Positions 44,661 through 52,848 are shown, numbered from the stretch's first letter. The stretch: 64,000 bases of DNA from K23-9 sp049680365 (GCA_049680365.1 JBAUHQ010000417.1:13226-77225); one strand, 5' to 3'. Program-made: numbers and translations. Notes: a model not told the origin generated them from the sequence alone.

Positions 44661-46100
44661 TCACTCCCGGTGCCGGCTTGTTCGCTTGATGCGGTGCAGA
44701 TCTTCTTCCTTTGTTAAGAGGCCCCAATCGAGTGCCTGGTCCTGCTCGTACTGCTTGCTGAGCGTCAATGCGATCGATGCCTTGGCCATCTCGTAACCTA
44801 GGTAAAATGCGTGGCCTGGGTCGACATTGCTTGAGATTTCTTCCTGCATCAAGCGGTCGAACAAAGCGAACGGGTCCGAATCGCTTAAATGTAGCTTGGC
44901 GGCTAGCAGATGGATTGCGTCGTCTTGCGCGAACAGTCGGTAATTATTGTCTTTCAGCGAATCAGCGAGCGAATCGAGCACTGACGGTGGAAACGGTCGC
45001 AGTTTTGCGTCGCGCAGCATGATTAATTCGTCTGACAAACGCTTGGGCGGAATGCCGTGTTTGATCGCGTAGTGCGTTAAACGCCGTGCTGCATCACATT
45101 CGCGCACTGACGATGCGGCCCAGTTGATGACTTGCGTTGTCAGCACACTGTGAATGCGTAATTCTTGGCAAATGCCTAGCAACAAAAGGTTTACGCCAGC
45201 GGAATCAACGTCGGTTAACTCGGTTAAGTTTCCGACGCCCATCATCATCGCCGCATCGGGATATCGATTGCGACAATCGATGTATCGTTTCAAGCTGGCG
45301 GCGAAGCCCGAACCGATCGGTTCCAAGATGGGATCCAACCTCATCGGAACACTTTTCTTTGCTAAAAAGTCCACTGTTTCGTGCAAACTTTTTTCATCGT
45401 CGGGCGTGTCTGGAATCACGACGACTTCGCACCCCCAATCAGCTGCCATTTCACGGTTGGATGAATTCACCGAAAGCACCAATGATGCGCCAGCCGCAGT
45501 CGCGTTTCGCGCTTCCCAGGCGTCGAACGTATCAATTGAAATGGTGTGTCCTGCATCAACGAGCGCAGCAATATATTCGCTGACTTGTTCGAATCGTGCC
45601 GTCGGATCGCAACCAAAATCAATCACGTCAGCGCCGTCTTGGCGAAGCTGGTTTGCACGCTGGAGAAGATCGTCCAAAGTCATCCTCGGCGCGTGATTGA
45701 TCTCGGCGATGATTTTTATATCGTGTTGCCCAAAATCGTCATCCACACGTTTTCCACCAAAGAACTCCCCCAGTGATCGACAGTCATTTGGACCGCAAAT
45801 TAACGGGATTTCCAGCGTCTTTTCCAGTTCTTCGACGCCGGTTTCGCAATAGCCGGGAAGGATGATGTGGGTGGCCTGACTGGGCGGCCAATGGGCTTCG
45901 TTCTTAAACTGTTTGACCAACCATCGGGGCGTCATCAGCGCAGCGACAGTGATAGGCATCACGCCAATCGAATAGGCAAACGAATGTTGCTCAGCGAGCG
46001 CCGCGACGATCTCGCGCATCGCTGGCCCAGCCAGTCGTCCAGTGACGAAATGGTAGTGATGATTTGTTTGCGGTTTGATAGAAGACGGCATGCTATGCAT
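44661..46100 (-). CDS. DUF6513/dihydropteroate-synthase-like protein (methanopterin-type C1 cofactor)
   Basis: The start is uncertain: a TTG at 46133 opens the frame, and ATGs at 46100 and 46091 are likelier; I use 46100. The N-terminal 140 residues (HYHFVTGRLAGPAMREIVAAL, GVMPITVAALMTPRWLVKQ, HIILPGYCETGVEEL, CGPNDCRSLGEFFG) form the domain known as DUF6513. The middle part has the pterin-binding TIM-barrel traits (IIAEINHAP, GADVIDFGCDP, ISIDTFDAWEARNATAAGASLVLSVNS, PMRLDPILEPIG). Related proteins occur with tetrahydromethanopterin genes in methylotrophs, archaea and planctomycetes, not with classical folate synthesis. Pairing with pabB, which supplies p-aminobenzoate, fits that role, but the reaction is inferred. 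Confidence 0.85.
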   Translation of the reverse strand: MHSMPSSIKPQTNHHYHFVTGRLAGPAMREIVAALAEQHSFAYSIGVMPITVAALMTPRWLVKQFKNEAHWPPSQATHIILPGYCETGVEELEKTLEIPLICGPNDCRSLGEFFGGKRVDDDFGQHDIKIIAEINHAPRMTLDDLLQRANQLRQDGADVIDFGCDPTARFEQVSEYIAALVDAGHTISIDTFDAWEARNATAAGASLVLSVNSSNREMAADWGCEVVVIPDTPDDEKSLHETVDFLAKKSVPMRLDPILEPIGSGFAASLKRYIDCRNRYPDAAMMMGVGNLTELTDVDSAGVNLLLLGICQELRIHSVLTTQVINWAASSVRECDAARRLTHYAIKHGIPPKRLSDELIMLRDAKLRPFPPSVLDSLADSLKDNNYRLFAQDDAIHLLAAKLHLSDSDPFALFDRLMQEEISSNVDPGHAFYLGYEMAKASIALTLSKQYEQDQALDWGLLTKEEDLHRIKRTSRHRE

Positions 46101-46204
46101 CTTGATTGATGCTGCGTCGGTAGTACAAGTCAATCAGTTTGATTTGACGCAGAATGACAAAGATGCACTCTTTGTGACACTATAAAAGTACGAAACGGTG
46201 TGTC

Positions 46205-46227
46205 GATGAAACATATTTTATTTCATC
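46205..46227. promoter_or_regulatory. 7-bp inverted repeat upstream of the candidate small RNA
   Basis: GATGAAA (46205-46211) and TTTCATC (46221-46227) are perfect arms around an AT-rich 9-base centre. It lies just upstream of a promoter-like pair at 46244-46271 and may be an operator. Confidence 0.35.
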
Positions 46228-46243
46228 AAGGGACTTGTTACAC

Positions 46244-46271
46244 TTGACGTGCGACTGGCAACCTCTACAAC
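46244..46271 (+). promoter_or_regulatory. Candidate sigma-70-type promoter of the 46.3-kb small RNA
   Basis: TTGACG (46244-46249) and TACAAC (46266-46271) are separated by 16 bases. The predicted start, around 46278, falls a few bases before the closing stem of the structured element at 46283. The -35 box is a 5/6 match and the -10 box 4/6 to consensus. Confidence 0.45.
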
Positions 46272-46277
46272 TTATTT

Positions 46278-46349
46278 CAGCGAGAGATTCGTGAACGGTT
46301 GATAACTTCGGTTAGCAACCTTTCGTGGCCGGAATCTCTTGCTTTTTTT
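46278..46349 (+). ncRNA. Candidate small structured RNA with UUCG hairpin and intrinsic terminator
   Basis: An outer 8-bp stem (AGAGATTC 46283-46290 with GAATCTCT 46332-46339) encloses a second helix: GGTTG (46297-46301) with CAACC (46316-46320), then TAAC-TTCG-GTTA (46303-46314), a stem capped by the very stable UUCG loop. After three bases a run of seven T follows (46343-46349). A promoter-like pair lies just upstream. The whole is about 72 bases. It does not match an RNA family I know. It could be a free small RNA or an attenuator in the leader of the pseudouridine synthase gene 53 bases downstream. Confidence 0.55.
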
Positions 46350-46401
46350 ATGCGCGCATCGTACTTCGATTACAGCGTCACGTTTGTATGAGATCAATGA
46401 A

Positions 46402-47064
46402 ATGACCCCCATCAAAATTCTGCATGATGGCGGTTCCGTTTTGGCTGTACGCAAGCCTGCGGGTTTATCGACGCAAGCACCGATCGGCGCGGAGAGCTTG
46501 GAAAGCCGATTGCGTGACCAGCTTCAATCGCGCCGCAAGTACGTTGCGTTTCCACATCGTTTGGATCGTCCCGTCAGCGGCGTGATCTTGGTTGCACTGA
46601 CGAAACGAACCGCACGCTTGCTGAGCGATCAATTCGCGACGCGTAAAATCGAAAAAACGTATTTAGCCTGGGTCGAAGGCATCTACGCTGGCGAAGAGCT
46701 TTGGCAAGACTCGATTCGCAAAATCGCTGATCAGCCGCGCGGCGAAGTTTGCGAAGAATCGGCCGACGGTGCCAAGCAAGCGGAAACGAAAGTACAGATC
46801 ATGCGAAGCGACACAAAAAGCGGTCGAACGCTGCTACGCCTTTCGCCCGTGACAGGACGGATGCACCAACTGAGGATCCAGGCCGCCCATCGCGGCCACG
46901 CGATCGTCGGTGATGGCGTATATGGATCGGCGAACTCGGGAAGTACGACGGCGGCAAAGAGCCGAATTTTCCTGCACGCTCACAGCATCACGTTCCACGA
47001 CCCCAAAAACGGCCGTCAAACCCGCGTGGAATGCCCCGACGACGATTTTGACGCTGCGGTGTAA
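46402..47064 (+). CDS. RluA-type rRNA/tRNA pseudouridine synthase
   Basis: The frame is open from 46339, inside the terminator-like element, but ATG 46402 begins the conserved sequence (MTPIKILHDGGSVLAVRKPAGL) and is preferred (220 residues). The catalytic motif is FPHRLDRPVSGVIL, with the nucleophilic Asp in HRLDRPVSG; the downstream EKTYLAWVEG and VTGRMHQLRIQAAHRGHAIVGDGVYG are typical of the RluA group. There is no N-terminal S4 domain, so it resembles the short forms (RluA, TruC type). The target uridine is not predictable from this alone. Confidence 0.92.
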   Translation: MTPIKILHDGGSVLAVRKPAGLSTQAPIGAESLESRLRDQLQSRRKYVAFPHRLDRPVSGVILVALTKRTARLLSDQFATRKIEKTYLAWVEGIYAGEELWQDSIRKIADQPRGEVCEESADGAKQAETKVQIMRSDTKSGRTLLRLSPVTGRMHQLRIQAAHRGHAIVGDGVYGSANSGSTTAAKSRIFLHAHSITFHDPKNGRQTRVECPDDDFDAAV

Positions 47065-47273
47065 ACTCTGATCGTGTTAAACGACCTTGGAATTGACGGT
47101 TAAACCCAGTGGTTTGACTCGCCGAATTGGGAAGAACCAACTCGGGAGCGATCACAGCGCGGAACCTCCACCACGTAACGGGGAGACTTTGCAACCGGGG
47201 AGGTCGAGCAAACGCTAGGAAATCAGAACGGCGAACTTTTCCAACACAAAATCACATTGCACCCCATCAAAAA
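47065..47273 (+). promoter_or_regulatory. Structured leader-like stretch before mqnA
   Basis: The 209-bp gap has TTAAACC/GGTTTGA (about 47100-47118, 7 bp with one G-U pair) shortly after the pseudouridine synthase stop, and CCTCC/GGAGG arms around 47166-47204 enclosing GGGGAGAC-type repeats. A U-tract is missing. The mqnA frame is open across part of this gap but the conserved protein only begins at 47274. Confidence 0.35.
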
Positions 47274-48065
47274 ATGATCCGCATCGGCGCTGTTTCCTAC
47301 TTGAACACCAAACCACTAATTTGTGGTTTGCGCGACCGTTTAAATGGGGTTGGCGAACTGTCATTGAACTTACCTAGCCGGCTTGCGGACGACTTGGCGG
47401 CCGGTCGATTGGATGTCGCGCTGATTCCGTCGATCGAGTATTTTCGCGGTTTGGATTACACCGTTATCTCCGATGCTGCGATCGCTTGCCGTGGTCCGGT
47501 TTGGAGCGTTCGATTACTTAGCCGAATTCCGATTCGGAAAATCAAACGGCTCGCTTTGGATGAAGGCAGTCGAACAAGCGCTGCCATGGTCCGCGTGTTG
47601 CTCAGTGAAATGCACGGACTGAGTCCCGAAACGATTCCTTTGCCGATCGATCAAACGCCCGAAGCTGTCGACGCCGATGCGATCTTGATGATCGGCGACC
47701 GGGCAATGCATCCCGAACACGGCATCTACGAAGAGATCTGGGACTTGGGCGACCGCTGGTGCCGTTGGACTGAATTGCCGTTCGTGTTTGCGATGTGGGT
47801 CGCTCGCGCGGGTGTCAACACCACCGGATTGGCAGAGATCCTGCAAGCGAGCCGTGACGAAGGGCTCGCTTCGTTGGAAACGATCGCATCGTCGGAAGCG
47901 GCGACACATGGGCTGACCAACGAAGACCTTCATCGTTATTTTGTAGAAAACCTTCACTTTCAGCTCGGCCCAGGCGAACGTGCTGGGCTGGCAGCGTTCC
48001 AACAAAAAGCGAAGACACTGGGGCTGATCCCAACACCAAATACGACAACCAATGCGACGCGTTAA
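47274..48065 (+). CDS. mqnA: Chorismate dehydratase MqnA (futalosine menaquinone pathway)
   Basis: ATG 47274 begins the conserved MIRIGAVSYLNTKPLICGL; the upstream extension of the frame has no family character. The 263-residue product has the two-lobed periplasmic-binding-like fold of MqnA/MqnD (LSLNLPSRLADDLAAGRLDVALIPSIEYFRG, IRKIKRLALDEGSRTSAAMVRVLL, ILMIGDRAMHPE, DLGDRWCRWTELPFVFAMWV). MqnA removes water from chorismate to give 3-enolpyruvylbenzoate, the first step of the futalosine route to menaquinone. It lies 44 bp upstream of mqnC in the same direction. mqnB, mqnD and mqnE are not in the window. Confidence 0.95.
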   Translation: MIRIGAVSYLNTKPLICGLRDRLNGVGELSLNLPSRLADDLAAGRLDVALIPSIEYFRGLDYTVISDAAIACRGPVWSVRLLSRIPIRKIKRLALDEGSRTSAAMVRVLLSEMHGLSPETIPLPIDQTPEAVDADAILMIGDRAMHPEHGIYEEIWDLGDRWCRWTELPFVFAMWVARAGVNTTGLAEILQASRDEGLASLETIASSEAATHGLTNEDLHRYFVENLHFQLGPGERAGLAAFQQKAKTLGLIPTPNTTTNATR

Positions 48066-48109
48066 TCAGCGACTCCAAGACACCAACGATTTACCGATTG
48101 AAACACAAC

Positions 48110-49276
48110 ATGATTGCTTCCGCACCTGACTCATCGATCCGCGACATATTGGACAAAGCGATCGCTGGCGAACGAATCTCCGGCGACGAAGGATTACAGC
48201 TTTTACAGAGCCACGACTTGGCTGCGATCGGCGCCGCGGCGGATAAGGTTTCGCGGCGAATGCACCCGGAGCCCTATCGCACGTACAACGTTGACCGCAA
48301 CATCAACTACACGAACATCTGTACGGCCGTGTGCCATTTCTGCGCGTTTTATCGCGGGCCGAGGAGCGACGAAGGCTACGTGCTGCCGCGAGCTGAATTG
48401 CTGAAGAAAATCGAAGAGACCGTTGCGCTCGGTGGCAATCAAATCTTGATGCAGGGCGGCCTCCATCCGAAGTATAAACTTGATTGGTACGAAGAGCTGT
48501 TGAGCGACATCAAAACGGCTTTTCCAGACGTCAACGTTCATGGATTCAGCCCGCCAGAGTTGCATCACTTCACCAAAGTCAACAACCTTTCGATCGAAGA
48601 AGTGCTGACACGATTGAAGGCCGCCGGGCTAGGCAGCATTCCTGGTGGTGGAGCGGAAATTTTGGTCGACCGGGTCCGCAACGAACTGACTCGCGGCAAG
48701 GTGATGACGGACGATTGGCTGAACGTCATGCGTGTCTGGCACAAGCTAGGCGGCATCAGCACAGCGACGATGATGTTTGGTCACGTCGAGACTCTCGCCG
48801 AACGCATCGAACACTTGCAGCGACTGCGTGATTTGCAAGATGAAACGAGCGGTTTTACGGCTTTCATTTGTTGGACGTTCCAACCTGACAACACCGACAT
48901 GTCACACGTCGCGCCGTCGGGTTCATTCGAATACCTTAAGACGCAAGCAGTGTCGCGATTGTTTCTGGATAACATTCCCAGCATTCAAAGCAGCTGGGTA
49001 ACGCAGGGCTTGAAAATGGGCCAATTGGCAATGCTCTTCGGTGCCAACGACATGGGCAGTTTGATGATCGAAGAAAATGTCGTCGCCGAAGCGGGCACGG
49101 TGCATTTCTTAACGCTCGATCAAATCCGCGAAGCGATCGAAGAACTCGGATTTGAACCGCGTCAACGGGATGTGTTCTACAACCTGGTCGATCCAGCGTT
49201 GGAAGAAAAAGCTATCCAGGCGAACCGAAACCAAGCCGCCAAGGACTTGGTGAAATTGACGGTGTTGCCAAAGTAG
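48110..49276 (+). CDS. mqnC: Cyclic dehypoxanthinylfutalosine synthase MqnC (radical SAM)
   Basis: The first in-frame codon is a TTG at 48098; ATG 48110 is preferred (388 residues). The radical-SAM cysteine motif is CTAVCHFCAFYR (CxxxCxxC), preceded by DRNINYTNI. Further conserved blocks are GGNQILMQGGLHPKYKLDWYEEL, HGFSPPELHHFTKVN, AGLGSIPGGGAEILVDRVR, TATMMFGHVETLAERIEHL and GFTAFICWTFQP. IPGGGAEIL and the QGGLHP block point to MqnC rather than MqnE. It cyclises dehypoxanthine futalosine. Its neighbour mqnA supports the pathway. The gene ends nine bases before a palindromic element. Confidence 0.95.
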   Translation: MIASAPDSSIRDILDKAIAGERISGDEGLQLLQSHDLAAIGAAADKVSRRMHPEPYRTYNVDRNINYTNICTAVCHFCAFYRGPRSDEGYVLPRAELLKKIEETVALGGNQILMQGGLHPKYKLDWYEELLSDIKTAFPDVNVHGFSPPELHHFTKVNNLSIEEVLTRLKAAGLGSIPGGGAEILVDRVRNELTRGKVMTDDWLNVMRVWHKLGGISTATMMFGHVETLAERIEHLQRLRDLQDETSGFTAFICWTFQPDNTDMSHVAPSGSFEYLKTQAVSRLFLDNIPSIQSSWVTQGLKMGQLAMLFGANDMGSLMIEENVVAEAGTVHFLTLDQIREAIEELGFEPRQRDVFYNLVDPALEEKAIQANRNQAAKDLVKLTVLPK

Positions 49277-49285
49277 CCATCATTT

Positions 49286-49391
49286 TCCGTAGTCCCGCGA
49301 GGCCCTTCGCGGTTCAGACGTTGGCTCAGCCAGCGTCAATCGGGAAGAATTCTCAGCAGCGCCCCGGCGGGGAGACTGTCGGGACTACGGA
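49286..49391. repeat. Cloverleaf-like palindromic element with 12-bp terminal inverted repeats
   Basis: Perfect arms TCCGTAGTCCCG (49286-49297) and CGGGACTACGGA (49380-49391) enclose three further hairpins in succession: CCGCGA/TCGCGG (49295-49312, overlapping the first arm), GACGTTGGC/GCCAGCGTC (49317-49337, nine pairs with one G-T), and CCCC/GGGG (49362-49372). The element fills the 133-bp gap between mqnC and a convergent gene, nine bases after the mqnC stop. It may act as a bidirectional terminator, and the long perfect ends also fit a miniature mobile or REP-like element. Confidence 0.8.
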
Positions 49392-49409
49392 TGGAAAGTG
49401 ACGGTTGCG

Positions 49410-50198
49410 TTACAGCACCGATGATGCTGGCGTCGCATCGGTTAGCTTTTGCATTGCCGATTGTAGGTCGTCGGTGGCAGGTGCCGATTCGACTGACTGC
49501 GTTGCTGGTACCTGCACAGCCTGTTGCGTCTGCTGCTGTGCGGGCTGTCCAACAGCAGAAGCCTCTACTGCCGCAGCTGGTACGATGGCCGTTGTCGCGA
49601 TGGAAATCGATGCGAGATCGAACACTTTGATATTGTTCGCCTCGTTGTTTTCGACAAATTGATCGAAACTGTCGATCGCGACCAACAAGCGACGAAAACC
49701 GACGACAGCGCCGTTGTGATTGCCCATCGAAAGAGCTTCAAGGGGCAATTGAACGTGCACTTCAATCGATTGACCGGCGCAGATCTTGTCAACCTTGACC
49801 ACTGACGTTGGCGACGTGGAACAGATGCGTCCCAGCAACGCCACTGCAGAAACTCGCGGACCACAAACGTCTCGAGTGCTATTGTTGCGGATCACCACGG
49901 CGAACTTTGGACCGCAAGCAGGATCGCTGTGGGGAAGGGACGTGACTTGCATCAACTCCAAGTCACCGATGTCCGCACCGGCAATGACCATCGGACCGAA
50001 ACCCGCGTTATGGACGAAACCTGCCGAATGTTGATCGACACTGTTATTGACACCGTGCCGCATCACCAAGTTGATGACGTGGTCACACGATTGACCGTGG
50101 CCCAACACGCGAGCCAAATCGACTTCGTCGGCTTTCAAGCAGGACATGGTCGTGCAGAACGCGGCTGCGAACACCGCGCAAGTAAGAATTTTTTTCAT
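49410..50198 (-). CDS. Secreted CARDB-like protein
   Basis: ATG 50198 gives MKKILTCAVFAAAFCTTMSC, a signal peptide; the longer frame upstream is not needed. The 262-residue product has a central Ig-like domain of the CARDB type: VSAVALLGR, CAGQSIEVHVQLPLEAL, and FRRLLVAIDSFDQFVENNEANNIKVFDL, where the 'E-NNEANN' stretch is the family's clearest trait. Several Cys residues (CDHVIN, PACGPKF, RDVCGPR, GRICST, DKICAG) could form disulfides. The C-terminus is Ala/Gln-rich. It probably binds other envelope proteins. Its neighbours are further small exported proteins. Confidence 0.7.
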   Translation of the reverse strand: MKKILTCAVFAAAFCTTMSCLKADEVDLARVLGHGQSCDHVINLVMRHGVNNSVDQHSAGFVHNAGFGPMVIAGADIGDLELMQVTSLPHSDPACGPKFAVVIRNNSTRDVCGPRVSAVALLGRICSTSPTSVVKVDKICAGQSIEVHVQLPLEALSMGNHNGAVVGFRRLLVAIDSFDQFVENNEANNIKVFDLASISIATTAIVPAAAVEASAVGQPAQQQTQQAVQVPATQSVESAPATDDLQSAMQKLTDATPASSVL

Positions 50199-50235
50199 GG
50201 GATTGTTTTCGTATAAGAGTGAGGTCGTGATTGCA

Positions 50236-50280
50236 TAAAAAAAGCTTGGCGACCGCGATGTGTCGCAGATCACCAAGCTC
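50236..50280 (-). terminator. Intrinsic terminator of the Tyr-rich protein gene
   Basis: On the minus strand a 7-bp stem (AGCTTGG at 50273-50279 complement with CCAAGCT at 50243-50249 complement) contains an inner GCGAC/GTCGC stem and is followed by a run of T (50237-50243). It stands about 40 bases after the stop of the gene at 50319. Confidence 0.75.
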
Positions 50281-50318
50281 AGGCTGAAAGGCAAACGGCG
50301 ATTGCCGTTCTGCGTTGA

Positions 50319-50726
50319 CTACCAGCATCCCCAGTAGCTGGTGTAGACCGGTGTGTAGTAGCTGTACGTCACCGGAGTGTAGTGGTACGTCGGTGTGTAG
50401 TAGTTGTAGCTGTAGTAAGTTGGCGTGTAGCAACTGTGGTAGTTGTAACTGCTAAAGCCGTAGCTGCGGTAACTGTGACCGTAGTTGTAGCCATAGCCAA
50501 CACGTTGGAAACAAGCCGCCACGGCGTCTTCGCTACTCTTGTCTTCGTCATCGCCCAACAGGGCATCCACATCGGCTTCGCCAAGATCGTCTGCATCAGT
50601 GACGTCAGCGGCAACTGCGTCGGTGGTGTCCAGCTTGGCAAGCCGCGACATCAAGCTGTCTTCTGCCATTACTGAGGTGGCGACCAACATCAGTGGGGCA
50701 ACTGCGAAAAGGATTTTCTTCAACAT
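50319..50726 (-). CDS. Small secreted Tyr-rich protein
   Basis: ATG 50726 gives MLKKILFAVAPLMLVATSVMAE, a signal peptide (135 residues in all). An acidic middle (DDLGEADVDALLGDDEDKSSED) is followed by a C-terminal half dominated by Tyr, with Ser, Thr, Pro and His: SYRSYGFSSYNYHS, then YTP-type repeats, ending TSYWGCW. Cys residues occur at both ends of the Tyr-rich part. Such sequences occur in cross-linked or adhesive surface proteins. It has its own terminator and is divergent from the gene at 50985. I do not recognise a named family. Confidence 0.75.
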   Translation of the reverse strand: MLKKILFAVAPLMLVATSVMAEDSLMSRLAKLDTTDAVAADVTDADDLGEADVDALLGDDEDKSSEDAVAACFQRVGYGYNYGHSYRSYGFSSYNYHSCYTPTYYSYNYYTPTYHYTPVTYSYYTPVYTSYWGCW

Positions 50727-50984
50727 CGTTCTGTACTCCAAAAGTGGCAGGTTAAGTGAAAGAGGAAACAGTGAGTCTGCCGTGGCTCGCTGTGACCGTT
50801 GTTGTTGACTAAACAGCCAAGCGGTGAGAGGGCGAAGGGTGTTACGAAGAAAACCAAAAAAGATTTTGAACGACGGGTTTAATAGAGGAAGTAACAAACA
50901 GGGCGACGTGACGCTTAGTCATCTGTAAGAAAGAAATCCGTTCTGGATTCGAGCCACTTCACCCTGAACCACAGGCAACTAGCC

Positions 50985-51551
50985 ATGCGTGTTTCATTTG
51001 CCATCGTCACTTTACTGGTGAGTCTGATTTCACTGGCCAGCCCAAGTGTTTTAAGCGTTCGTGCAGACGACGACTTGTTCTCCGAAATCTCAATGAGCGA
51101 GGTTTTCGAGCAAATCGGTGCAAAAACCGAAAAGAAAACGTCGAGCGACGCCAAGAAACCTGTACGCAGAATCGACATTCAATCGTTGATCAATCCGCAA
51201 CCCAAAGTTGCCGCATCGAAACCGATCGCTCAAGAACCAGCGAAAGCCGTTGCAACACCAAATCTGACACTCGTCGGCGTTTGGTCGGCGACGATTAGCG
51301 AACAAGAAGCGTTCGCTATCTCGATCGCCGCAGACCGTCGTTTTCACCTCGTTCACGTTAAGAACGACAAGTCGCAAACATCAGACGGCGTCGCGGCGAA
51401 ATCCGGCACCAAGCTGACGCTAACTGGGGACGACAAAACAACAATCTCCGGCAACGTCGTCCAAACCACCAACGATGAATTCCGCTTGGACATTAACGGT
51501 ACCGACGGAAAAGTCGCGTTGTCGCTGAATTTCAAGAAAGCAAAGCAGTAG
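50985..51551 (+). CDS. Secreted protein with a small beta-rich C-terminal domain
   Basis: The 188-residue protein has a signal peptide (MRVSFAIVTLLVSLISLASPSVLSVRA), an acidic/helical stretch, a Lys/Pro/Ala linker, and a C-terminal domain of about 95 residues (VGVWSATISEQEAFAISIAADRRFHLVHV to LDINGTDGKVALSLNFKKAK). That domain has the same layout as the C-terminus of the protein at 53136: a starting VG-W strand, a -D--F- strand, a G--L-L strand, and a closing L--NF strand. It resembles lipocalin-like small barrels. It stands first in a plus-strand group with a protease and the Gln-rich protein, with gaps of 109 and 287 bp. Confidence 0.7.
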   Translation: MRVSFAIVTLLVSLISLASPSVLSVRADDDLFSEISMSEVFEQIGAKTEKKTSSDAKKPVRRIDIQSLINPQPKVAASKPIAQEPAKAVATPNLTLVGVWSATISEQEAFAISIAADRRFHLVHVKNDKSQTSDGVAAKSGTKLTLTGDDKTTISGNVVQTTNDEFRLDINGTDGKVALSLNFKKAKQ

Positions 51552-51660
51552 GCAAAAGATTGCCTGTAACAACGGCTCGGAGGCCACGCTTTCAAATGAG
51601 TGCCAAACCGAACCCACACGGTTTTTCCTAACGAGCCATTCCAAAACACGAGGCATTCCG

Positions 51661-52848
51661 ATGTTACTGAACAATCTGACACGCAAATTGCTGACATGCA
51701 TTTGCGGACTCGCGCTGCTGTGTGGAACCGCAGCGACCGCCCGCGCCGACGCAACGAACTACCAAAAATCGCTGTCGTCGACGGTCTGGATCATTACGGC
51801 CGACGCAGACGACAAAACCTCGACGGGCACAGGCGTTTTGATCGACGCCGAAAAACGCCTGATCGTCACGAACGCACATGTTGTGGGCGACAGTCGAAGT
51901 GCCGTGGTCTTCTTTCCTGATATGAAAGACGACCAGCCGGAAGTAAAACGCAAACACTACCTGGACAACATCCTGAAGCTCGGTAAGCAAGCAAAAGTGG
52001 TCGCGGTTGATCGAAAGCGAGATTTGGCGCTGATCGAACTGCCAAAAATCCCCGAGGGAGCCGTCGCGATCAAACTGGCCGAATCAAGCACAAAGCCAGG
52101 CACCGCTGTCGATTTGATCGGCAATCCAGGTGCAAGCGACGTGCTATTCGTCTATTCATCCGCAACGGTCCGATCGGTTTACGAAAAAAAATTCGACTCC
52201 GATCATGGTGAACACAATTTTAAAGTGGTCGAGGCACAAACAGCCGTGCGTCGCGGTGACAGCGGCGGACCCGTGGTCAACGCGGAAGGCGAATTGGTCG
52301 CGATTGCACAGTCGTTTTCGCCATCAGCCAACTCGGTCAGTTTCTGTGTCGACATCAGCGAGATTAAAGCTCTGGTTGCCGGAACATGGAAACCAGCTCC
52401 ACTGCCGACCAAAGTCGTGCTGGACAACGCGAACATCGAGTTCACTTTGCACAGCACTGGCAACTACTTGGTCGAAAAGGAAGTTTCCAAAGACAACACA
52501 CAATCTGTTTTCGTCACGAAACAGACGGAGTACTACCGAAGGGCTGACGTACGACGTGTCTGGTCGCTGGTTTCAACCACCAACGAAGCCCCCAGCGAGG
52601 AACTGATGTTGCGACTGATGCGACAAAACTCAGCCACCAAGATCGGTTCTTGGGCGGTCGAAAAGAACAGCAATGGCGAGCACTTGGTCCTGTTCGTCGC
52701 CAAGCTGGACGCGACCGCACCGGACGACGCTTTGGAAGCCACGATCGAATATGTCGCTCGTATCGCCAACGCCATGGAGAAGCAATTGAGCCCGCAAAAG
52801 GAAGTGAAAACGGCCCAGGAAACGTTGGCGTCGTGGCTAGCGGAATAG
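51661..52848 (+). CDS. Secreted trypsin-like serine protease without PDZ domain
   Basis: The 395-residue protein has a signal peptide (LTCICGLALLCGTAATARA). The protease domain has a complete triad: His73 in VTNAHVVG, Asp121 in RDLALIEL and Ser201 in RRGDSGGPVV. After residue 245 there is no PDZ domain; instead a separate region of about 150 residues follows (LPTKVVLDNANIEFTLHSTGNYLVEKEV to VEYVARIANAMEKQ-like end), of unknown type. It is therefore related to HtrA-type proteases in the catalytic part only. It lies between two genes for proteins with a shared beta-rich domain, so those may be substrates or partners (inference). A palindromic element begins immediately after its stop. Confidence 0.88.
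   Translation: MLLNNLTRKLLTCICGLALLCGTAATARADATNYQKSLSSTVWIITADADDKTSTGTGVLIDAEKRLIVTNAHVVGDSRSAVVFFPDMKDDQPEVKRKHYLDNILKLGKQAKVVAVDRKRDLALIELPKIPEGAVAIKLAESSTKPGTAVDLIGNPGASDVLFVYSSATVRSVYEKKFDSDHGEHNFKVVEAQTAVRRGDSGGPVVNAEGELVAIAQSFSPSANSVSFCVDISEIKALVAGTWKPAPLPTKVVLDNANIEFTLHSTGNYLVEKEVSKDNTQSVFVTKQTEYYRRADVRRVWSLVSTTNEAPSEELMLRLMRQNSATKIGSWAVEKNSNGEHLVLFVAKLDATAPDDALEATIEYVARIANAMEKQLSPQKEVKTAQETLASWLAE

Noticed and set aside
44640..44665. About 20 bases similar to the sequence near 55536-55560 (GGAGAAT-GTGCGACA)
   Set aside because: Two short imperfect copies without inverted repeats or shared context; chance similarity is likely.
47127..47273. N-terminal extension of mqnA by 49 codons
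   Set aside because: The extension is basic and low in family similarity; conserved MqnA sequence begins at ATG 47274.
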